From Labrys wisconsinensis (GTDB lineage: Bacteria; Pseudomonadota; Alphaproteobacteria; Rhizobiales; Labraceae): 64,000 bases of DNA. The notes under the pieces were generated by a model. It worked only from the letters and a program-made list of their open reading frames with translations. It searched no databases and was not told where the DNA came from. Location: assembly GCF_030814995.1 (NCBI RefSeq), contig NZ_JAUSVX010000010.1:62001-126000 (forward strand), written 5' to 3'. Position numbers and translations under genes: made by a program. Numbering within the stretch: position 1 is the stretch's first letter; the number at the start of each line of letters is the position of its first letter. Positions 32,555 through 41,069 of the stretch are shown here, piece by piece.

Positions 32555-33373
32555 TCAAGCCTCCCAGCCGGCCGCCGCGAGGTCGCCGTCGAGATCGCGC
32601 CGCGTGCGGGGATAGTCGACGATCTCGTCGGGCAGAGCGCGGATCCGGACCTCGCTCCTCAGCTCCTCCGAGACATGGGCGATGACGCCCGGCATGCTGG
32701 AGAGAACGGCGAGGCCCGTCATCTCCGCCGGCGTGAAGCCCATCGCCGTCAGGATCGCCGCCAGCATGCCGACCTCGTTGATGACCAGGTCCGGCTTGCC
32801 GACGCGGGCGGTGAAGGCCCGGTGCACGGCCTCGTACCAGTCGCAGACGTCGGACCACACGCCCTCCTTCACGGCGATCGCCTTGAGCGTCTGCGCCCGC
32901 GGGTCGGTGAAGCGGAAATTCGGGTGGCCGAAGCCGGCGATGCGCTGGCGGCTCGCCCGCACGTGGTCGATCGCCGCCTCGGCGCAGGCGTCGATCGGCT
33001 CGCCCGGCCGGCGAAACTGCACGTAGCTCTCGGCGATGAAGCGCCCGGCCGCGTCGGGTGCCAGCGTGTACTCGCCGGCCGCCAGGGTTGCGACCGCCAG
33101 GCCAGCGACCATCGAGGGATTGCCGGAGACGCAAAAGCGGGCCGCCACCGTCCCCGGCTTCTTCAGCGAATAGTCCAGCACCGAGCAGAGCACGGCCTCC
33201 ATCACCGCCGCCTGCCCCGGGCTCGGCAGCACGCCGCGGATGAGGAGGTAGGTCGCCGAGGCAAAGGACAGCCGGCCGATGAGGTTGCCGAGGCTGTAGC
33301 CGCGGACATAGACGTCCGCCGCCTCCACGTCGCTCACCTCGGTCGTCCACGCACGCTTGCCGTTCGGGCCCAT
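32555..33373 (-). CDS. Citrate synthase-superfamily protein, citryl-CoA-lyase-like (short form)
   Basis: A 272-residue protein resembling the citrate synthase core without the usual N-terminal part. LPSPGQAAVMEAVLCSVLDYS, the catalytic-His block GFGHPNFRFTDPRAQTLKAIA and SSMPGVIAHVSEEL are seen; canonical synthases have GHRVYK and RxxGWxAHxxE at these points. The size and PGVIAH suggest a citryl-CoA lyase or related acyl-CoA lyase/synthase of about 260-280 residues. With acyl-CoA ligase, dehydrogenase and hydratase genes nearby it could cleave the end product of a CoA pathway. An operator-like motif (33440) lies 67 bases upstream. Confidence 0.7.
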   Translation of the reverse strand: MGPNGKRAWTTEVSDVEAADVYVRGYSLGNLIGRLSFASATYLLIRGVLPSPGQAAVMEAVLCSVLDYSLKKPGTVAARFCVSGNPSMVAGLAVATLAAGEYTLAPDAAGRFIAESYVQFRRPGEPIDACAEAAIDHVRASRQRIAGFGHPNFRFTDPRAQTLKAIAVKEGVWSDVCDWYEAVHRAFTARVGKPDLVINEVGMLAAILTAMGFTPAEMTGLAVLSSMPGVIAHVSEELRSEVRIRALPDEIVDYPRTRRDLDGDLAAAGWEA

Positions 33374-33439
33374 TGTCGATCCATCCGTCTGATCCGCGCG
33401 AGTGCGCCTTGGCGTTGAGTTACATCCGATCAATTTTTT

Positions 33440-33452
33440 TGTCCAGTGCGTC
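33440..33452. promoter_or_regulatory. TetR-type operator candidate D (TGTCC-N5-GTC)
   Basis: TGTCCAGTGCGTC in the 288-base region between the divergent citrate-synthase-like gene and binding-protein gene. Same spacing as sites at 33567, 38060 (other strand) and 38186. Likely serves the leftward unit. Confidence 0.4.
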
Positions 33453-33555
33453 AGTTTTGGCCGAACCCGCCTTTCCCGGGCGAACACCGGAAACCGGAGC
33501 GACGCATTCGGCCCTGCGACGCTCTCGTCCTGCCCGCCCGTTGGCGCGACAGGCC

Positions 33556-33585
33556 TTGACGAGTATTGACCCATTGGTCGAATAA
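33556..33585 (+). promoter_or_regulatory. Candidate promoter with operator A (TGACC-N5-GTC at 33567-33579)
   Basis: TTGACG at 33556-33561 and GAATAA at 33580-33585 are 18 bases apart, a plausible sigma-70 promoter for the binding-protein unit. TGACCCATTGGTC lies between them, where bound repressor would block polymerase. GAC and GTC form the dyad halves. Confidence 0.45.
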
Positions 33586-33661
33586 AGAGACACTACAGTA
33601 TTGCGGCTGCCTCGATGCGGGACCGGCCGCGCGGAGCCCGACAACAGGGAGAGGGGACGAG

Positions 33662-34774
33662 ATGTCTGATCTGGACGTAAGGCAGGTGCTGGGCGCTGCC
33701 CGGCACATGGAGCGACGCAGCTTCCTGAAGCTCCTCGGCGCCGGCGCTGCGGCGGCGAGCTTTCCGACGCTCGCCGCCTGGTCGGACAGGGCGGCGGCCC
33801 AGAGCGCCGGCGGCGAGCTCGTGGTGGCGAGCTGGGGCGGCTCGACCGGCGCGCTGCACAAGAAGCACTTCTTCGACCCCTTCACCCGGGTGACCGGCAT
33901 CAAGGTCGTCGACGTCTCGCCCACCTCCTACGGCAAGCTGAAGTCGATGGTCGAGGCCGGCTCCCCCGAGTGGGACGTGACGCTGCTCATCGACATCGGC
34001 CAGGCGAAGCGTGCCATGAACGAGGGCCTGGTCGAGCCGATCGACTACGGCGTCGTCCATGCCGAGGATCTCATTCCGGCGGCACGCGGCTCGCACTGGA
34101 CGGCGGGCGAGATCGAGACGGTGCTGATGGGCTACCGGACGGACACGTTCCACGATGCCCACCCGACCTCCTGGGCCGATTTCTGGAACGTGGAGAAGTT
34201 CCCGGGCCTGCGCGGCCTGCACAATTGGTGCGTCACCACCATGGAGGCCGCGCTGCTCGCCGACGGCGTGGCGCCGAAGGCGCTCTATCCCCTGGACATC
34301 GACCGCGCCTTCGCCAGCCTCGACAGGCTCAAGCCGCACGTCAAGGTCTGGTGGGACGTGAGCGCCCAGGGCAACTCGCAGCAGCTCCTCAAGGACCACG
34401 AGGTCGACGTCCTGAACGGCTGGACCGGCCGCTTCGGCCCGCTGATCCTCGGCGGCGACCCGGTGAACATGGAGTACGGCCAGGGCCTCTACACCATCGC
34501 GCCGTGGGTCGTGGTCAAGGGCGCCAGGAATCCACGCAACGCCATGCTGTTCCTCGACTTCATCGCCCAGCCGGAGCCGCAGGCCGCGCTCCACTCCGAG
34601 CTGATCTACGGGCCGACCAACCCGAAGGCCCTGGCCCTGATCAAGCCGGAGATCGCGCGGCTGCTGCCGACCAATCCGGACAATTTCGCCAAGACCGTGC
34701 CGATCGACTCCGACTATTGGCAGGCCCACGAGGCGGAGGTGACGGAGCGCTTCACCGCATGGCTGCTGACCTGA
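33662..34774 (+). CDS. Spermidine/putrescine-type ABC transporter substrate-binding protein (PotD-like), Tat-exported
   Basis: A 370-residue binding protein. A twin-arginine signal ERRSFLKLLGAGAAAASF lies at about residues 17-34, with cleavage near AAAQS. ELVVASWGGSTGALHKKHFFDPF begins the mature fold; LYPLDIDRAFASLDRLKPHVKVWW is shared with the second PotD-like protein at 60577, so they are paralogues. The matching ATPase and permeases are probably those at 39067-41869, encoded in a separate unit. GGGAGAGG precedes the ATG at 33662; an earlier in-frame ATG overlaps operator A and is rejected. The thioesterase gene overlaps its 3' end by 16 bases. Confidence 0.83.
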   Translation: MSDLDVRQVLGAARHMERRSFLKLLGAGAAAASFPTLAAWSDRAAAQSAGGELVVASWGGSTGALHKKHFFDPFTRVTGIKVVDVSPTSYGKLKSMVEAGSPEWDVTLLIDIGQAKRAMNEGLVEPIDYGVVHAEDLIPAARGSHWTAGEIETVLMGYRTDTFHDAHPTSWADFWNVEKFPGLRGLHNWCVTTMEAALLADGVAPKALYPLDIDRAFASLDRLKPHVKVWWDVSAQGNSQQLLKDHEVDVLNGWTGRFGPLILGGDPVNMEYGQGLYTIAPWVVVKGARNPRNAMLFLDFIAQPEPQAALHSELIYGPTNPKALALIKPEIARLLPTNPDNFAKTVPIDSDYWQAHEAEVTERFTAWLLT

Positions 34775-35319
34775 GCCCGGACGATCCGGCGCGAGCCGTG
34801 GGCGGCGCGGAGGCGTCGCCCACGGCGTGGGACGCGCTCAGGACCTGCACCGGTGTCGTCTATCCCGCGCAATGCGATGCGATGGGCCATATGAACACGC
34901 CGCATTACATCGCCGCCTTCGACCAGGCGATGTGGCACCTGGTGCACGCCCTCGGCTATCGCCCGGCCTGGCGGGAGCAGCGCGGCGAAGGCTGGGCCGA
35001 TGTCCGCTACGTCATCGACTTCCGCAGCGAGCTCCGGGCGGGCGACCTCTTCGTCGTCGACAGCGCCGTGACGCGGGTCGGGCGAAGCTCCCTGCAAAGC
35101 CGGCATCGCCTCAGCCGTGTCGACGGCCGCCTCGCCGCCGAGCTCGAGATGACCTCGGTCTATTTCGACCTGATCCGACGGGCCGGCCGCCCGCTGCCCC
35201 TCGAGGTGCGGGCCGCCGCCGAGGCGCGCATCGCGCGGCCGGACAGCCAAGGGGCCGCCGGACCGCACTCCGCCATTGACCCCGCGGCGCGCCTGCGCAA
35301 TGACGGTCAGGGAAATTGA
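34759..35319 (+). CDS. Acyl-CoA thioesterase, hotdog fold (4HBT/YbgC-like)
   Basis: A 186-residue protein with one hotdog domain. YPAQCDAMGHMNTPHYIAAFDQAMW carries the Asp of the 4-hydroxybenzoyl-CoA thioesterase family, and VRYVIDFRSELRAGDLFVVDSAVTRVGRSSLQSRHRL is the central sheet. It hydrolyses acyl-CoA esters, which fits the acyl-CoA ligase and dehydrogenase genes of the same locus. It overlaps the binding-protein gene and runs into the start region of the TetR gene, indicating one transcript. Confidence 0.8.
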   Translation: MAADLSPDDPARAVGGAEASPTAWDALRTCTGVVYPAQCDAMGHMNTPHYIAAFDQAMWHLVHALGYRPAWREQRGEGWADVRYVIDFRSELRAGDLFVVDSAVTRVGRSSLQSRHRLSRVDGRLAAELEMTSVYFDLIRRAGRPLPLEVRAAAEARIARPDSQGAAGPHSAIDPAARLRNDGQGN

Positions 35320-35339
35320 ACGGCCAGTCGGAGGCAGGT

Positions 35340-35975
35340 GTGAAAGCATCCCCACGCGCCCAGCTCAAGGCGAAGAAGCAGTCCTACGTGCAGGACGAGA
35401 TTCTCGCATCGGCCGCTCGCCTCTTCGCCGAGCGCGGCTTCCGGGCGGTCACCATCGACGACATCGCCTCCAGCCTCGGCTACACCAAGTCGGTCATCTA
35501 CTACTACTTCAAGAGCAAGAACGAGCTCTTGTGGATGATCTTCAGCCGCATCTACGACAGCTATTTCGAGGCGGTCAACGAGGTGGCGGCTCGAGGCCTG
35601 CCGCCGGACCAGGCGCTCGCCGAGATCATCCGCCGCCATGCCCTCAACGTCATGGAACGGCGGGACTGGACGGCGATCTATTTCCGCGAGGAGGCCGAGC
35701 TCGACGAGCGCCAGCGCCGCCAGATCACCAAGAAGAAGCGCCAGTACGACGCCCTGATCGAGGAGATCTACGAGCAGGGCGTGAAGCAGGGCATGTTCCG
35801 CAGCATTCCCGCGCATGTCGCGGTCAGCGGCATCCTCGGCATGTGCAACTGGCTCTATATCTGGTACAACCAGCAGGGCTCGATGTCGGCCGCGACCATC
35901 GCCGACCACTATGCCTCGCTGCTGGCCAACGGCTATTCCAGGCAGCCCCTCGACCTGCCGGTCGCTGCCGAATAG
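35340..35975 (+). CDS. TetR/AcrR-family regulator of the locus
   Basis: A 211-residue regulator. Residues about 17-63 form the TetR HTH (ILASAARLFAERGFRAVTID, then SLGYTKSVIYYYFKSKNELLW). The C-terminal ligand domain is helical with RRDWTAIYFREEAELDERQR, as in regulators of CoA-ester pathways. The GTG at 35340 is selected because GGAGG lies five bases upstream; a TTG at 35316 is possible. It is the last gene of the binding-protein unit and ends 21 bases from the convergent FAD gene. Four similar motifs at the divergent promoters on both sides are its likely operators. Confidence 0.82.
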   Translation: MKASPRAQLKAKKQSYVQDEILASAARLFAERGFRAVTIDDIASSLGYTKSVIYYYFKSKNELLWMIFSRIYDSYFEAVNEVAARGLPPDQALAEIIRRHALNVMERRDWTAIYFREEAELDERQRRQITKKKRQYDALIEEIYEQGVKQGMFRSIPAHVAVSGILGMCNWLYIWYNQQGSMSAATIADHYASLLANGYSRQPLDLPVAAE

Positions 35976-35996
35976 CCCGCGCCGACCGCCGCCGGG

Positions 35997-37586
35997 TCAG
36001 CGCCGGAGATCCCGCAGGATCACTTTCGCGGCATTGTGACCGGGAACGCCGGTCACGCCGCCGCCGGGATGGGTCGAGGCGCCGCACTGGTAGAGCCCGC
36101 CCACCGGGGTCCTGTAGTCGGCATAGCGGGCGATCGGGCGGCGGAAGAAGATCTGGTCCATCGACAGCTCGCCATGGTGCACGTGGCCGCCCGGCAGGTC
36201 GAACATGCGCTCGAGATCGGGCGGCGCCAGCACCTGGGCGTGCAGCACGCTCTGCGAAAAGCCCGGCGCGTAGCGGTCGATCTGGCGCAGCACGATCGCC
36301 AGCAGCCTGTCCCGCGCCGCCTCGTCCCAGGCGCCGTCGGCGAGCGCGTAGGGAACGTGGCCGCCGAACACGCTGAGGACGTGCCGCCCGGGCGGGGCCA
36401 CGCCGGAATCGAAGGCGCTCGGGGCGAGGATCCAGAGGTAGGGCCGCTCCGCCATCGCGCCGCGGCGCGCCGATTCGAAGGCCTGCTCGAGCTCGTCCAG
36501 GTTCTCGGCGATGGTGACCGAGCCGGGATGGGCGTTGCCCGTGCCGCGCGCCTCGTAGGCGCTCCAGCGCGGCAGGGCCGAGGTCGCCAGGTTGATCTTG
36601 AAGCAGGAGGAATCCGTCCGGATCCGCCGCACCGCCGCGACCACGTCCTCCGGCAGCGGCACATCGCGGAGCAGGCGCAGGAACAGCGTCCTGGCATTGG
36701 CGTTGCTGACCACGGCGCGCGCCTGCACCGTCTCGCCGCCGGCGAGTGCCACGCCACGGGCACGGCCCGCCTCGACGATCACCCGCTCGACGGCGGCATC
36801 GACGCGGACCTCGACGCCAGCCGCCTCGGCCGCCCGCCGCATCGCCTTGCTGATCGAGCCCATGCCGCCCCGCACCAGGCCACCCGGCCCGGCGGCCGTC
36901 CCGCCCTCGCGCAGCAGCGGCCGCGCCAGGACATAGGCCGATCCCGGCGTCTTCGGGCTGATATTGCCGCCGCTGCCCGAGGCGTAGCAGCCGAAGGCGG
37001 TGAGCACCGTCTCGCTCTCGAACCAGCGGCCGAGGAAGTCGTGGGCGCTGAGGGTGAGCAGGTCCCAGATGTCATAGAAGCGCGGCCCGATGTCTCGGAA
37101 CCGCCAGGCGAGGCCGAGCGCCCGGGCGACGTCTTTCAGCCGGCCCGTCGTCGGATCGACCGGCACCTCGAAGAGCAGGCGCCGCAGGATCGGCATCAGC
37201 CCCTGCATATGCGCGACGAAGCCGGGATAGGCCGCGGCGTCGGCCGCCGAGAACGGCCTGATCTCCGCCTGCATGCGCTCGACATCGTCCCAGAAGATCA
37301 GGCTGCGGCCGTCGAGGAAGGGCTGGAACCCCGGCGGCACCGGCAGGACCTCGATGCCGTGCCGCCTGAGGTCGAGGTCGATCATGATCCTGGGCTGCAG
37401 CAGCGACATCCAGAAGGAGGCGACGGACACCTGGTAGCCCGGCCAGACCTCTTCGGTGACGACGGGGCCGCCGACCGCGGCGCGCCGCTCGCACATGGCG
37501 ACGCGCAGCCCCGCCTTGGCGAGATAGGTGGCGCACACGAGGCCGTTATGGCCGGCGCCGATGAACACTGCGTCGTAGGAAGCCAT
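35997..37586 (-). CDS. FAD-dependent oxidoreductase, phytoene-desaturase/PYROXD2-like
   Basis: A 529-residue flavoprotein. YDAVFIGAGHNGLVCATYLAKAG (residues 4-26) is the FAD dinucleotide site and CERRAAVGGPVVTEE the following loop. YPGFVAHMQ and GGMGSISKAMRRAAEAAGVEVR (mid-chain) and the closing YQCGASTHPGGGVTGVPGHNAAKVIL match the phytoene desaturase-like/PYROXD2 group. Substrates of bacterial members are mostly unknown; amine or C-C desaturation is typical of the fold. It lies 26 bases after the RidA gene on the same strand, and the pairing suggests that an imine product is handled by RidA. Confidence 0.8.
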   Translation of the reverse strand: MASYDAVFIGAGHNGLVCATYLAKAGLRVAMCERRAAVGGPVVTEEVWPGYQVSVASFWMSLLQPRIMIDLDLRRHGIEVLPVPPGFQPFLDGRSLIFWDDVERMQAEIRPFSAADAAAYPGFVAHMQGLMPILRRLLFEVPVDPTTGRLKDVARALGLAWRFRDIGPRFYDIWDLLTLSAHDFLGRWFESETVLTAFGCYASGSGGNISPKTPGSAYVLARPLLREGGTAAGPGGLVRGGMGSISKAMRRAAEAAGVEVRVDAAVERVIVEAGRARGVALAGGETVQARAVVSNANARTLFLRLLRDVPLPEDVVAAVRRIRTDSSCFKINLATSALPRWSAYEARGTGNAHPGSVTIAENLDELEQAFESARRGAMAERPYLWILAPSAFDSGVAPPGRHVLSVFGGHVPYALADGAWDEAARDRLLAIVLRQIDRYAPGFSQSVLHAQVLAPPDLERMFDLPGGHVHHGELSMDQIFFRRPIARYADYRTPVGGLYQCGASTHPGGGVTGVPGHNAAKVILRDLRR

Positions 37587-37612
37587 CGTCGGAATGCCCT
37601 GCCCAGCCCCGG

Positions 37613-38023
37613 TCAGACGACGGCGAAGCCGTCGATCTCCACCTTGATGCGCGCGTCGTAGAGCGCCGCGACGGCAACGAACGCGCTCGCCGGCGGCGCC
37701 TCGGCCGAGACGTAGCGGCTGCGCACGCGCTTGAGTACGGCGAGCATGGCGGGGTCGTAGTCGACCACGTAGATCGTGAGGCGCACCAGCGCCTCGTAGC
37801 CGGCGCCGGCGGCCGCCAGCGTGCGGCCGATCGCCCGGAAGGCCGCATCGAGCTGAGCCTCGAAATCGCCGACCACCAGTTCGCCATTCGCCTCGACGGG
37901 CACGTGGCCGGACAGGATCGTCAGGTCGCCGCCGCGGATCCGCATCGCGGTGGAGACCCCGGGAAAGGCGGCGCCAGGCGGATTGACGGGGACGAGCAGG
38001 GGACGCGGGCCGACCGAAGCCAT
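37613..38023 (-). CDS. RidA-family reactive imine/enamine deaminase
   Basis: A 136-residue YjgF/YER057c/UK114 protein. VNPPGAAFPGVSTAMRIRGGDLTILSGHVPVE, FEAQLDAAFRAIGRTLAAAGAGYEALVRLTIYVVDY and PPASAFVAVAALYDARIKVEIDGFAVV are the family blocks; the penultimate segment has Tyr-Asp-Ala where canonical RidA has Arg105 nearby (here Arg in DARIKVE is retained). It hydrolyses imines released by amine or amino-acid oxidases. First gene of the leftward pair with the FAD oxidoreductase. The ATG at 38023 is chosen; GTG 38032 and TTG 38035 are alternatives. A TATAAT lies close upstream on its strand. Confidence 0.82.
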   Translation of the reverse strand: MASVGPRPLLVPVNPPGAAFPGVSTAMRIRGGDLTILSGHVPVEANGELVVGDFEAQLDAAFRAIGRTLAAAGAGYEALVRLTIYVVDYDPAMLAVLKRVRSRYVSAEAPPASAFVAVAALYDARIKVEIDGFAVV

Positions 38024-38059
38024 GGGAGCCACCAATTATATCGACTGGATGGAAAATTC

Positions 38060-38072
38060 GACTCATTGGACA
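38060..38072. promoter_or_regulatory. TetR-type operator candidate B (TGTCC-N5-GTC on the minus strand)
   Basis: Minus-strand TGTCCAATGAGTC followed by GAATTTT, upstream of the RidA unit. Matches site A (TGACCCATTGGTC, GAATA) in spacing and flank. Lies about 37 bases before the RidA start. Confidence 0.4.
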
Positions 38073-38158
38073 GTATATGCCAGAAGCGACCGATGCAAGC
38101 CGAGAGCGGCTGCGCCGGGACCTTCGCGGTCACGCTGCAAATCCGACGAGAGAGCGGG

Positions 38159-38198
38159 TTGCCAAGCCGATGCAAAAGTGCATACTGACCAGACAGTC
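38159..38198 (+). promoter_or_regulatory. Candidate promoter with operator C (TGACC-N5-GTC at 38186-38198)
   Basis: TTGCCA (38159-38164) and CATACT (38181-38186) are 16 bases apart, a plausible promoter for the 11-gene run starting at 38279. TGACCAGACAGTC overlaps the -10 box; ACTG and CAGT flank it as a dyad. Same pattern as sites A, B and D. Confidence 0.42.
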
Positions 38199-38278
38199 TT
38201 ATTTTTAGACCTCATCAACAATTCCGACGCGACCGGCCGCGGCCGTGCGTTCGGGTCTCACCGAGAGGAGAACGGGGC

Positions 38279-39070
38279 GTGGGCACGCGGATCCAATTCA
38301 TCAATCCGTTCGGGACGGACGACTACAACGCGCTGATCGCCGAGACGATGACGCCTTATCTGAGGCCGGGGACGGTGCTCGACGTCACCAACACCACGGA
38401 CTGTCCGGTCAACATCGACTATTACTACAACAAGCACCTGGTCGAGACGGTGGTCCTGGAGCAGGTGATGCGCGCCGAGGCGGACGGCTACGACGCCGTC
38501 ATCGTCGGCTGCTGCTACGATCCCGGCGTGCGCGTCGCCCGCGAGCTCGTCGACATCCCCGTCGTCGGCCCGCTCGAGGCGACGATGCTGATGGCGCCCT
38601 ATTACGGGCACGACTACGTGCTGGTCACCGACCATCACAAGGCCGTGCCCTATCTGCGCGATCTCGTGCGCCTCTACGGCGGCACCGGCTGCCGGCACGT
38701 GAGCTGCATCGACTGGTGGGTCGTCGACATGATCCGCGACACCGAGGGCGTCGCCCGCGACGCCCTGGCGGCGACCCGCAGGGTGATGGAGGAGAAGGGG
38801 GCGGAAGCCGTCATCCTCGCCTGCACCATCATCTCGGCCAGCACGGAGAAATGGCTGCGCGACAGCGGCGCCGCGCGCGAGCTGACCATCCTCAACCCCA
38901 ACACCATGGCCCTGAAGATGGCGGAGTCCCTCGCCGACCTGAAGGCGCAGGGCCTCTACAACATCAGCCGCCGCGGCTTCTACGCCAAGCCCGAGCAGCA
39001 CGACGCCGCCGAGTTCGCCGCCGTACGCGCCCGCTACGGCCGCCTGCCCGGCCGGCGCGGTGCGGCATGA
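38279..39070 (+). CDS. Asp/Glu/hydantoin racemase-family protein
   Basis: A 263-residue racemase-fold protein. INPFGTDDYNALIAETMTPYL opens it; the paired catalytic cysteines of the family are seen in AVIVGCCYDPGVRVARE (about residue 79) and AVILACTIISAS (about 184). Such enzymes racemise hydantoins or amino acids, or cleave maleamate-like acids (maleate isomerase is related). GTG start with AGGAG upstream. It leads the long operon, with its stop overlapping the ATPase start (ATGA). In this setting racemisation of a hydantoin-, imide- or amino-acid-like substrate is suggested. Confidence 0.8.
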   Translation: MGTRIQFINPFGTDDYNALIAETMTPYLRPGTVLDVTNTTDCPVNIDYYYNKHLVETVVLEQVMRAEADGYDAVIVGCCYDPGVRVARELVDIPVVGPLEATMLMAPYYGHDYVLVTDHHKAVPYLRDLVRLYGGTGCRHVSCIDWWVVDMIRDTEGVARDALAATRRVMEEKGAEAVILACTIISASTEKWLRDSGAARELTILNPNTMALKMAESLADLKAQGLYNISRRGFYAKPEQHDAAEFAAVRARYGRLPGRRGAA

Positions 39071-40170
39071 CGGCCGCAGCCCGGACGGCTCGCTCTTCGC
39101 CCGACGCCGCGGGGTCCCGCCTGGAGCTCGACCGCGTCACCAAGCGCTATGGCGGCTTCGCCGCGCTCGACGGCGTCTCGCTGGCGATCGAGCCTGGGGA
39201 GTTCTTCACGCTGCTCGGGCCCTCGGGCTCGGGCAAATCCTCGATCCTGTCGCTGATCGCCGGCTTCGACACGCCGACCGACGGGGCGATCCTGGTCGAC
39301 GGGCGCCTCACCAACGGCGTGCCCGCCTATGAGCGCGGCTTCGGCGTCGTCTTCCAGAACTACGCGCTGTTCCCCCATCTCAGCGTGGAGGAGAACATCG
39401 CCTATCCCTTGCGGGCCCGGCGCATGCCGTCGGCCGAGATCGGGGCGCGGGTGCGGGAGGCGCTGCGCGCCGTCCGGCTGGAGGGATACGAGAAGCGCCA
39501 TCCGCGCCAGCTCTCCGGCGGCCAGCAGCAGCGCGTCGCCATGGCGCGGGCGATCGTCTTCCGGCCGCGCGTCCTCCTGATGGACGAGCCGCTCGGCGCG
39601 CTCGACCGCAAGCTGCGCATCGACCTGCAGATCGAGCTGAAGCAGCTCCACCGCACCCTCGGCGCGACCATCATCTTCGTCTCCCACGACCAGGAGGAGG
39701 CGCTCGCCCTGTCCGATCGCATCGCCGTCCTGCGCGGGGGCCGCATCGAGCAGGTCGACACGCCGGCCATGCTCTACGACCGCCCGGCCACGCCTTTCGT
39801 CGCCGGCTTCATCGGCGATTCCAACTTCTTCGCCGGCACGCTCCGGCGCGACGGCCAGACCGCCCGCGTCGCGCTCGCGGGCGGCCCGGCCGTCGCGGTC
39901 GAAGGCGCGGCGCTGCCGCCCGACGGAACGGACGTCACGCTCTCCGTCCGCCCCGAGCAGGTCGCCCTGTCGACCGCCCCCGACGCCTCCGCCCTGCCGG
40001 GCCGGGTGGTCGAGGTCGTCTATCTCGGCACCGCCACCAAGGTCATCGTCGAGACGCCGTGCGGGACCGCCCAGGCGCTCGTCCCGGCCCAGTCCGAATT
40101 CCGCTGCGTCATCGGCACCGCCGTCTCGCTGAGCTGGCCGGCCGCCGCCGCCAGGGTGCACCGACGCTGA
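39067..40170 (+). CDS. Spermidine/putrescine-type ABC transporter ATPase (PotA-like)
   Basis: A 367-residue ATPase. Walker [10 protein letters not shown] (about residues 55-63), Q-loop [12 protein letters not shown], signature LSGGQQQR (about 154), Walker [12 protein letters not shown] (about 174) and the His switch SHDQEEAL are intact. The C-terminal TOBE region (VRPEQVALS) is typical of PotA/CysA/UgpC. It powers the two permeases that follow with one-base overlaps. The cognate binding protein is probably at 33662, outside this operon but with the same motif in its promoter. Confidence 0.9.
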   Translation: MTAAARTARSSPDAAGSRLELDRVTKRYGGFAALDGVSLAIEPGEFFTLLGPSGSGKSSILSLIAGFDTPTDGAILVDGRLTNGVPAYERGFGVVFQNYALFPHLSVEENIAYPLRARRMPSAEIGARVREALRAVRLEGYEKRHPRQLSGGQQQRVAMARAIVFRPRVLLMDEPLGALDRKLRIDLQIELKQLHRTLGATIIFVSHDQEEALALSDRIAVLRGGRIEQVDTPAMLYDRPATPFVAGFIGDSNFFAGTLRRDGQTARVALAGGPAVAVEGAALPPDGTDVTLSVRPEQVALSTAPDASALPGRVVEVVYLGTATKVIVETPCGTAQALVPAQSEFRCVIGTAVSLSWPAAAARVHRR

Positions 40171-41069
40171 TGTCCGACACCGCCGTCCATACCGCCGCGA
40201 TGCTGCCTCCGGCGGCCGCAGCCGGCTCCACGGGCAGGCCGGGCGGCCTCGTCCGCAGCGCCCTCCTCTGGCCGCTCCTCGTCTTCCTCGGCACCTTCTA
40301 CGCCTGGCCGCTGCTGCAGATCGTGCTCCTCAGCCTCGGCTGGCCGCAGCCGACGCTGGCGAGCTATGCCCGCATCCTCGCCGTCCCGGCCTACGGCCTG
40401 GTGATGGGCAACACGCTGTGGATCTCGTTCCTGGTGACGCTTGCCTGCATCGCGCTCGGCTATCCCGCCGCCTTCCTGATCGCGACGACGCCGCCACGCC
40501 TGTCGCGCAAGCTGCTGCTCTTCGTCGTGATCCCGTTCGGCACCAGCCTCCTGGTGCGCAACTACGCCTGGATGATCCTGCTCGGCAACAATGGCCTGGT
40601 GAACGGCACGCTCCTGCGCCTCGGCCTGATCGACCAGCCGCTGCCGCTGCTCTACAATGCCTTCGGCGCCACCGTCGGCATGGCCCATGTGCTGCTCCCC
40701 TACATGATCCTGGTGCTGCTCACCACGATGCGGGGGATCGACCGCTCCTTCGGCCTCGCCGCCCAGAGCCTCGGGGCAAGGCCGCTGCGCGCCTTCCTCA
40801 CGGTGTTCCTGCCGCTCTCGGCGCCGGGCGTGGCCGCGGGCTCCGTCCTCGTCTTCGTCATGTCGCTCGGCTTCTTCGTCACCCCCGCCCTGCTCGGCGG
40901 GCGCAGCGGCACGATGATCTCCATGGTGATCGAGGCGCAGATCAACCAGCTGGTGAACTGGCCGCTCGGCGCGGCGCTCTCGACGGTTCTCCTCGTCGTC
41001 ACCTTCGTGCTCCTCGGCCTCGCAGCAGCGGCCGTGGCGGCGGGCCGGCGCATGCGGGGGGCGGCGTGA
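40170..41069 (+). CDS. ABC transporter permease (PotB-like)
   Basis: A 299-residue membrane protein with about six helices. GTSLLVRNYAWMILLGNNGLVN is the hallmark loop of PotB/PotH, and LAAQSLGARPLRAFLTVFLPLS the EAA loop facing the ATPase. Its start overlaps the ATPase stop by one base and its stop overlaps the PotC-like gene by one base. Substrates of this family range from polyamines to opines and aromatic or organosulfur compounds. Confidence 0.87.
   Translation: MSDTAVHTAAMLPPAAAAGSTGRPGGLVRSALLWPLLVFLGTFYAWPLLQIVLLSLGWPQPTLASYARILAVPAYGLVMGNTLWISFLVTLACIALGYPAAFLIATTPPRLSRKLLLFVVIPFGTSLLVRNYAWMILLGNNGLVNGTLLRLGLIDQPLPLLYNAFGATVGMAHVLLPYMILVLLTTMRGIDRSFGLAAQSLGARPLRAFLTVFLPLSAPGVAAGSVLVFVMSLGFFVTPALLGGRSGTMISMVIEAQINQLVNWPLGAALSTVLLVVTFVLLGLAAAAVAAGRRMRGAA

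Noticed and set aside
33566-33661. N-terminal extension of the 33662 binding protein
   Set aside because: It would start inside the candidate operator and push the twin-arginine signal far from the N-terminus. A good ribosome site precedes 33662.
38035-38040. TATAAT on the minus strand as the RidA -10 box
   Set aside because: It would put the transcript start only a few bases before the ATG at 38023 with a poor -35; left as a remark only.
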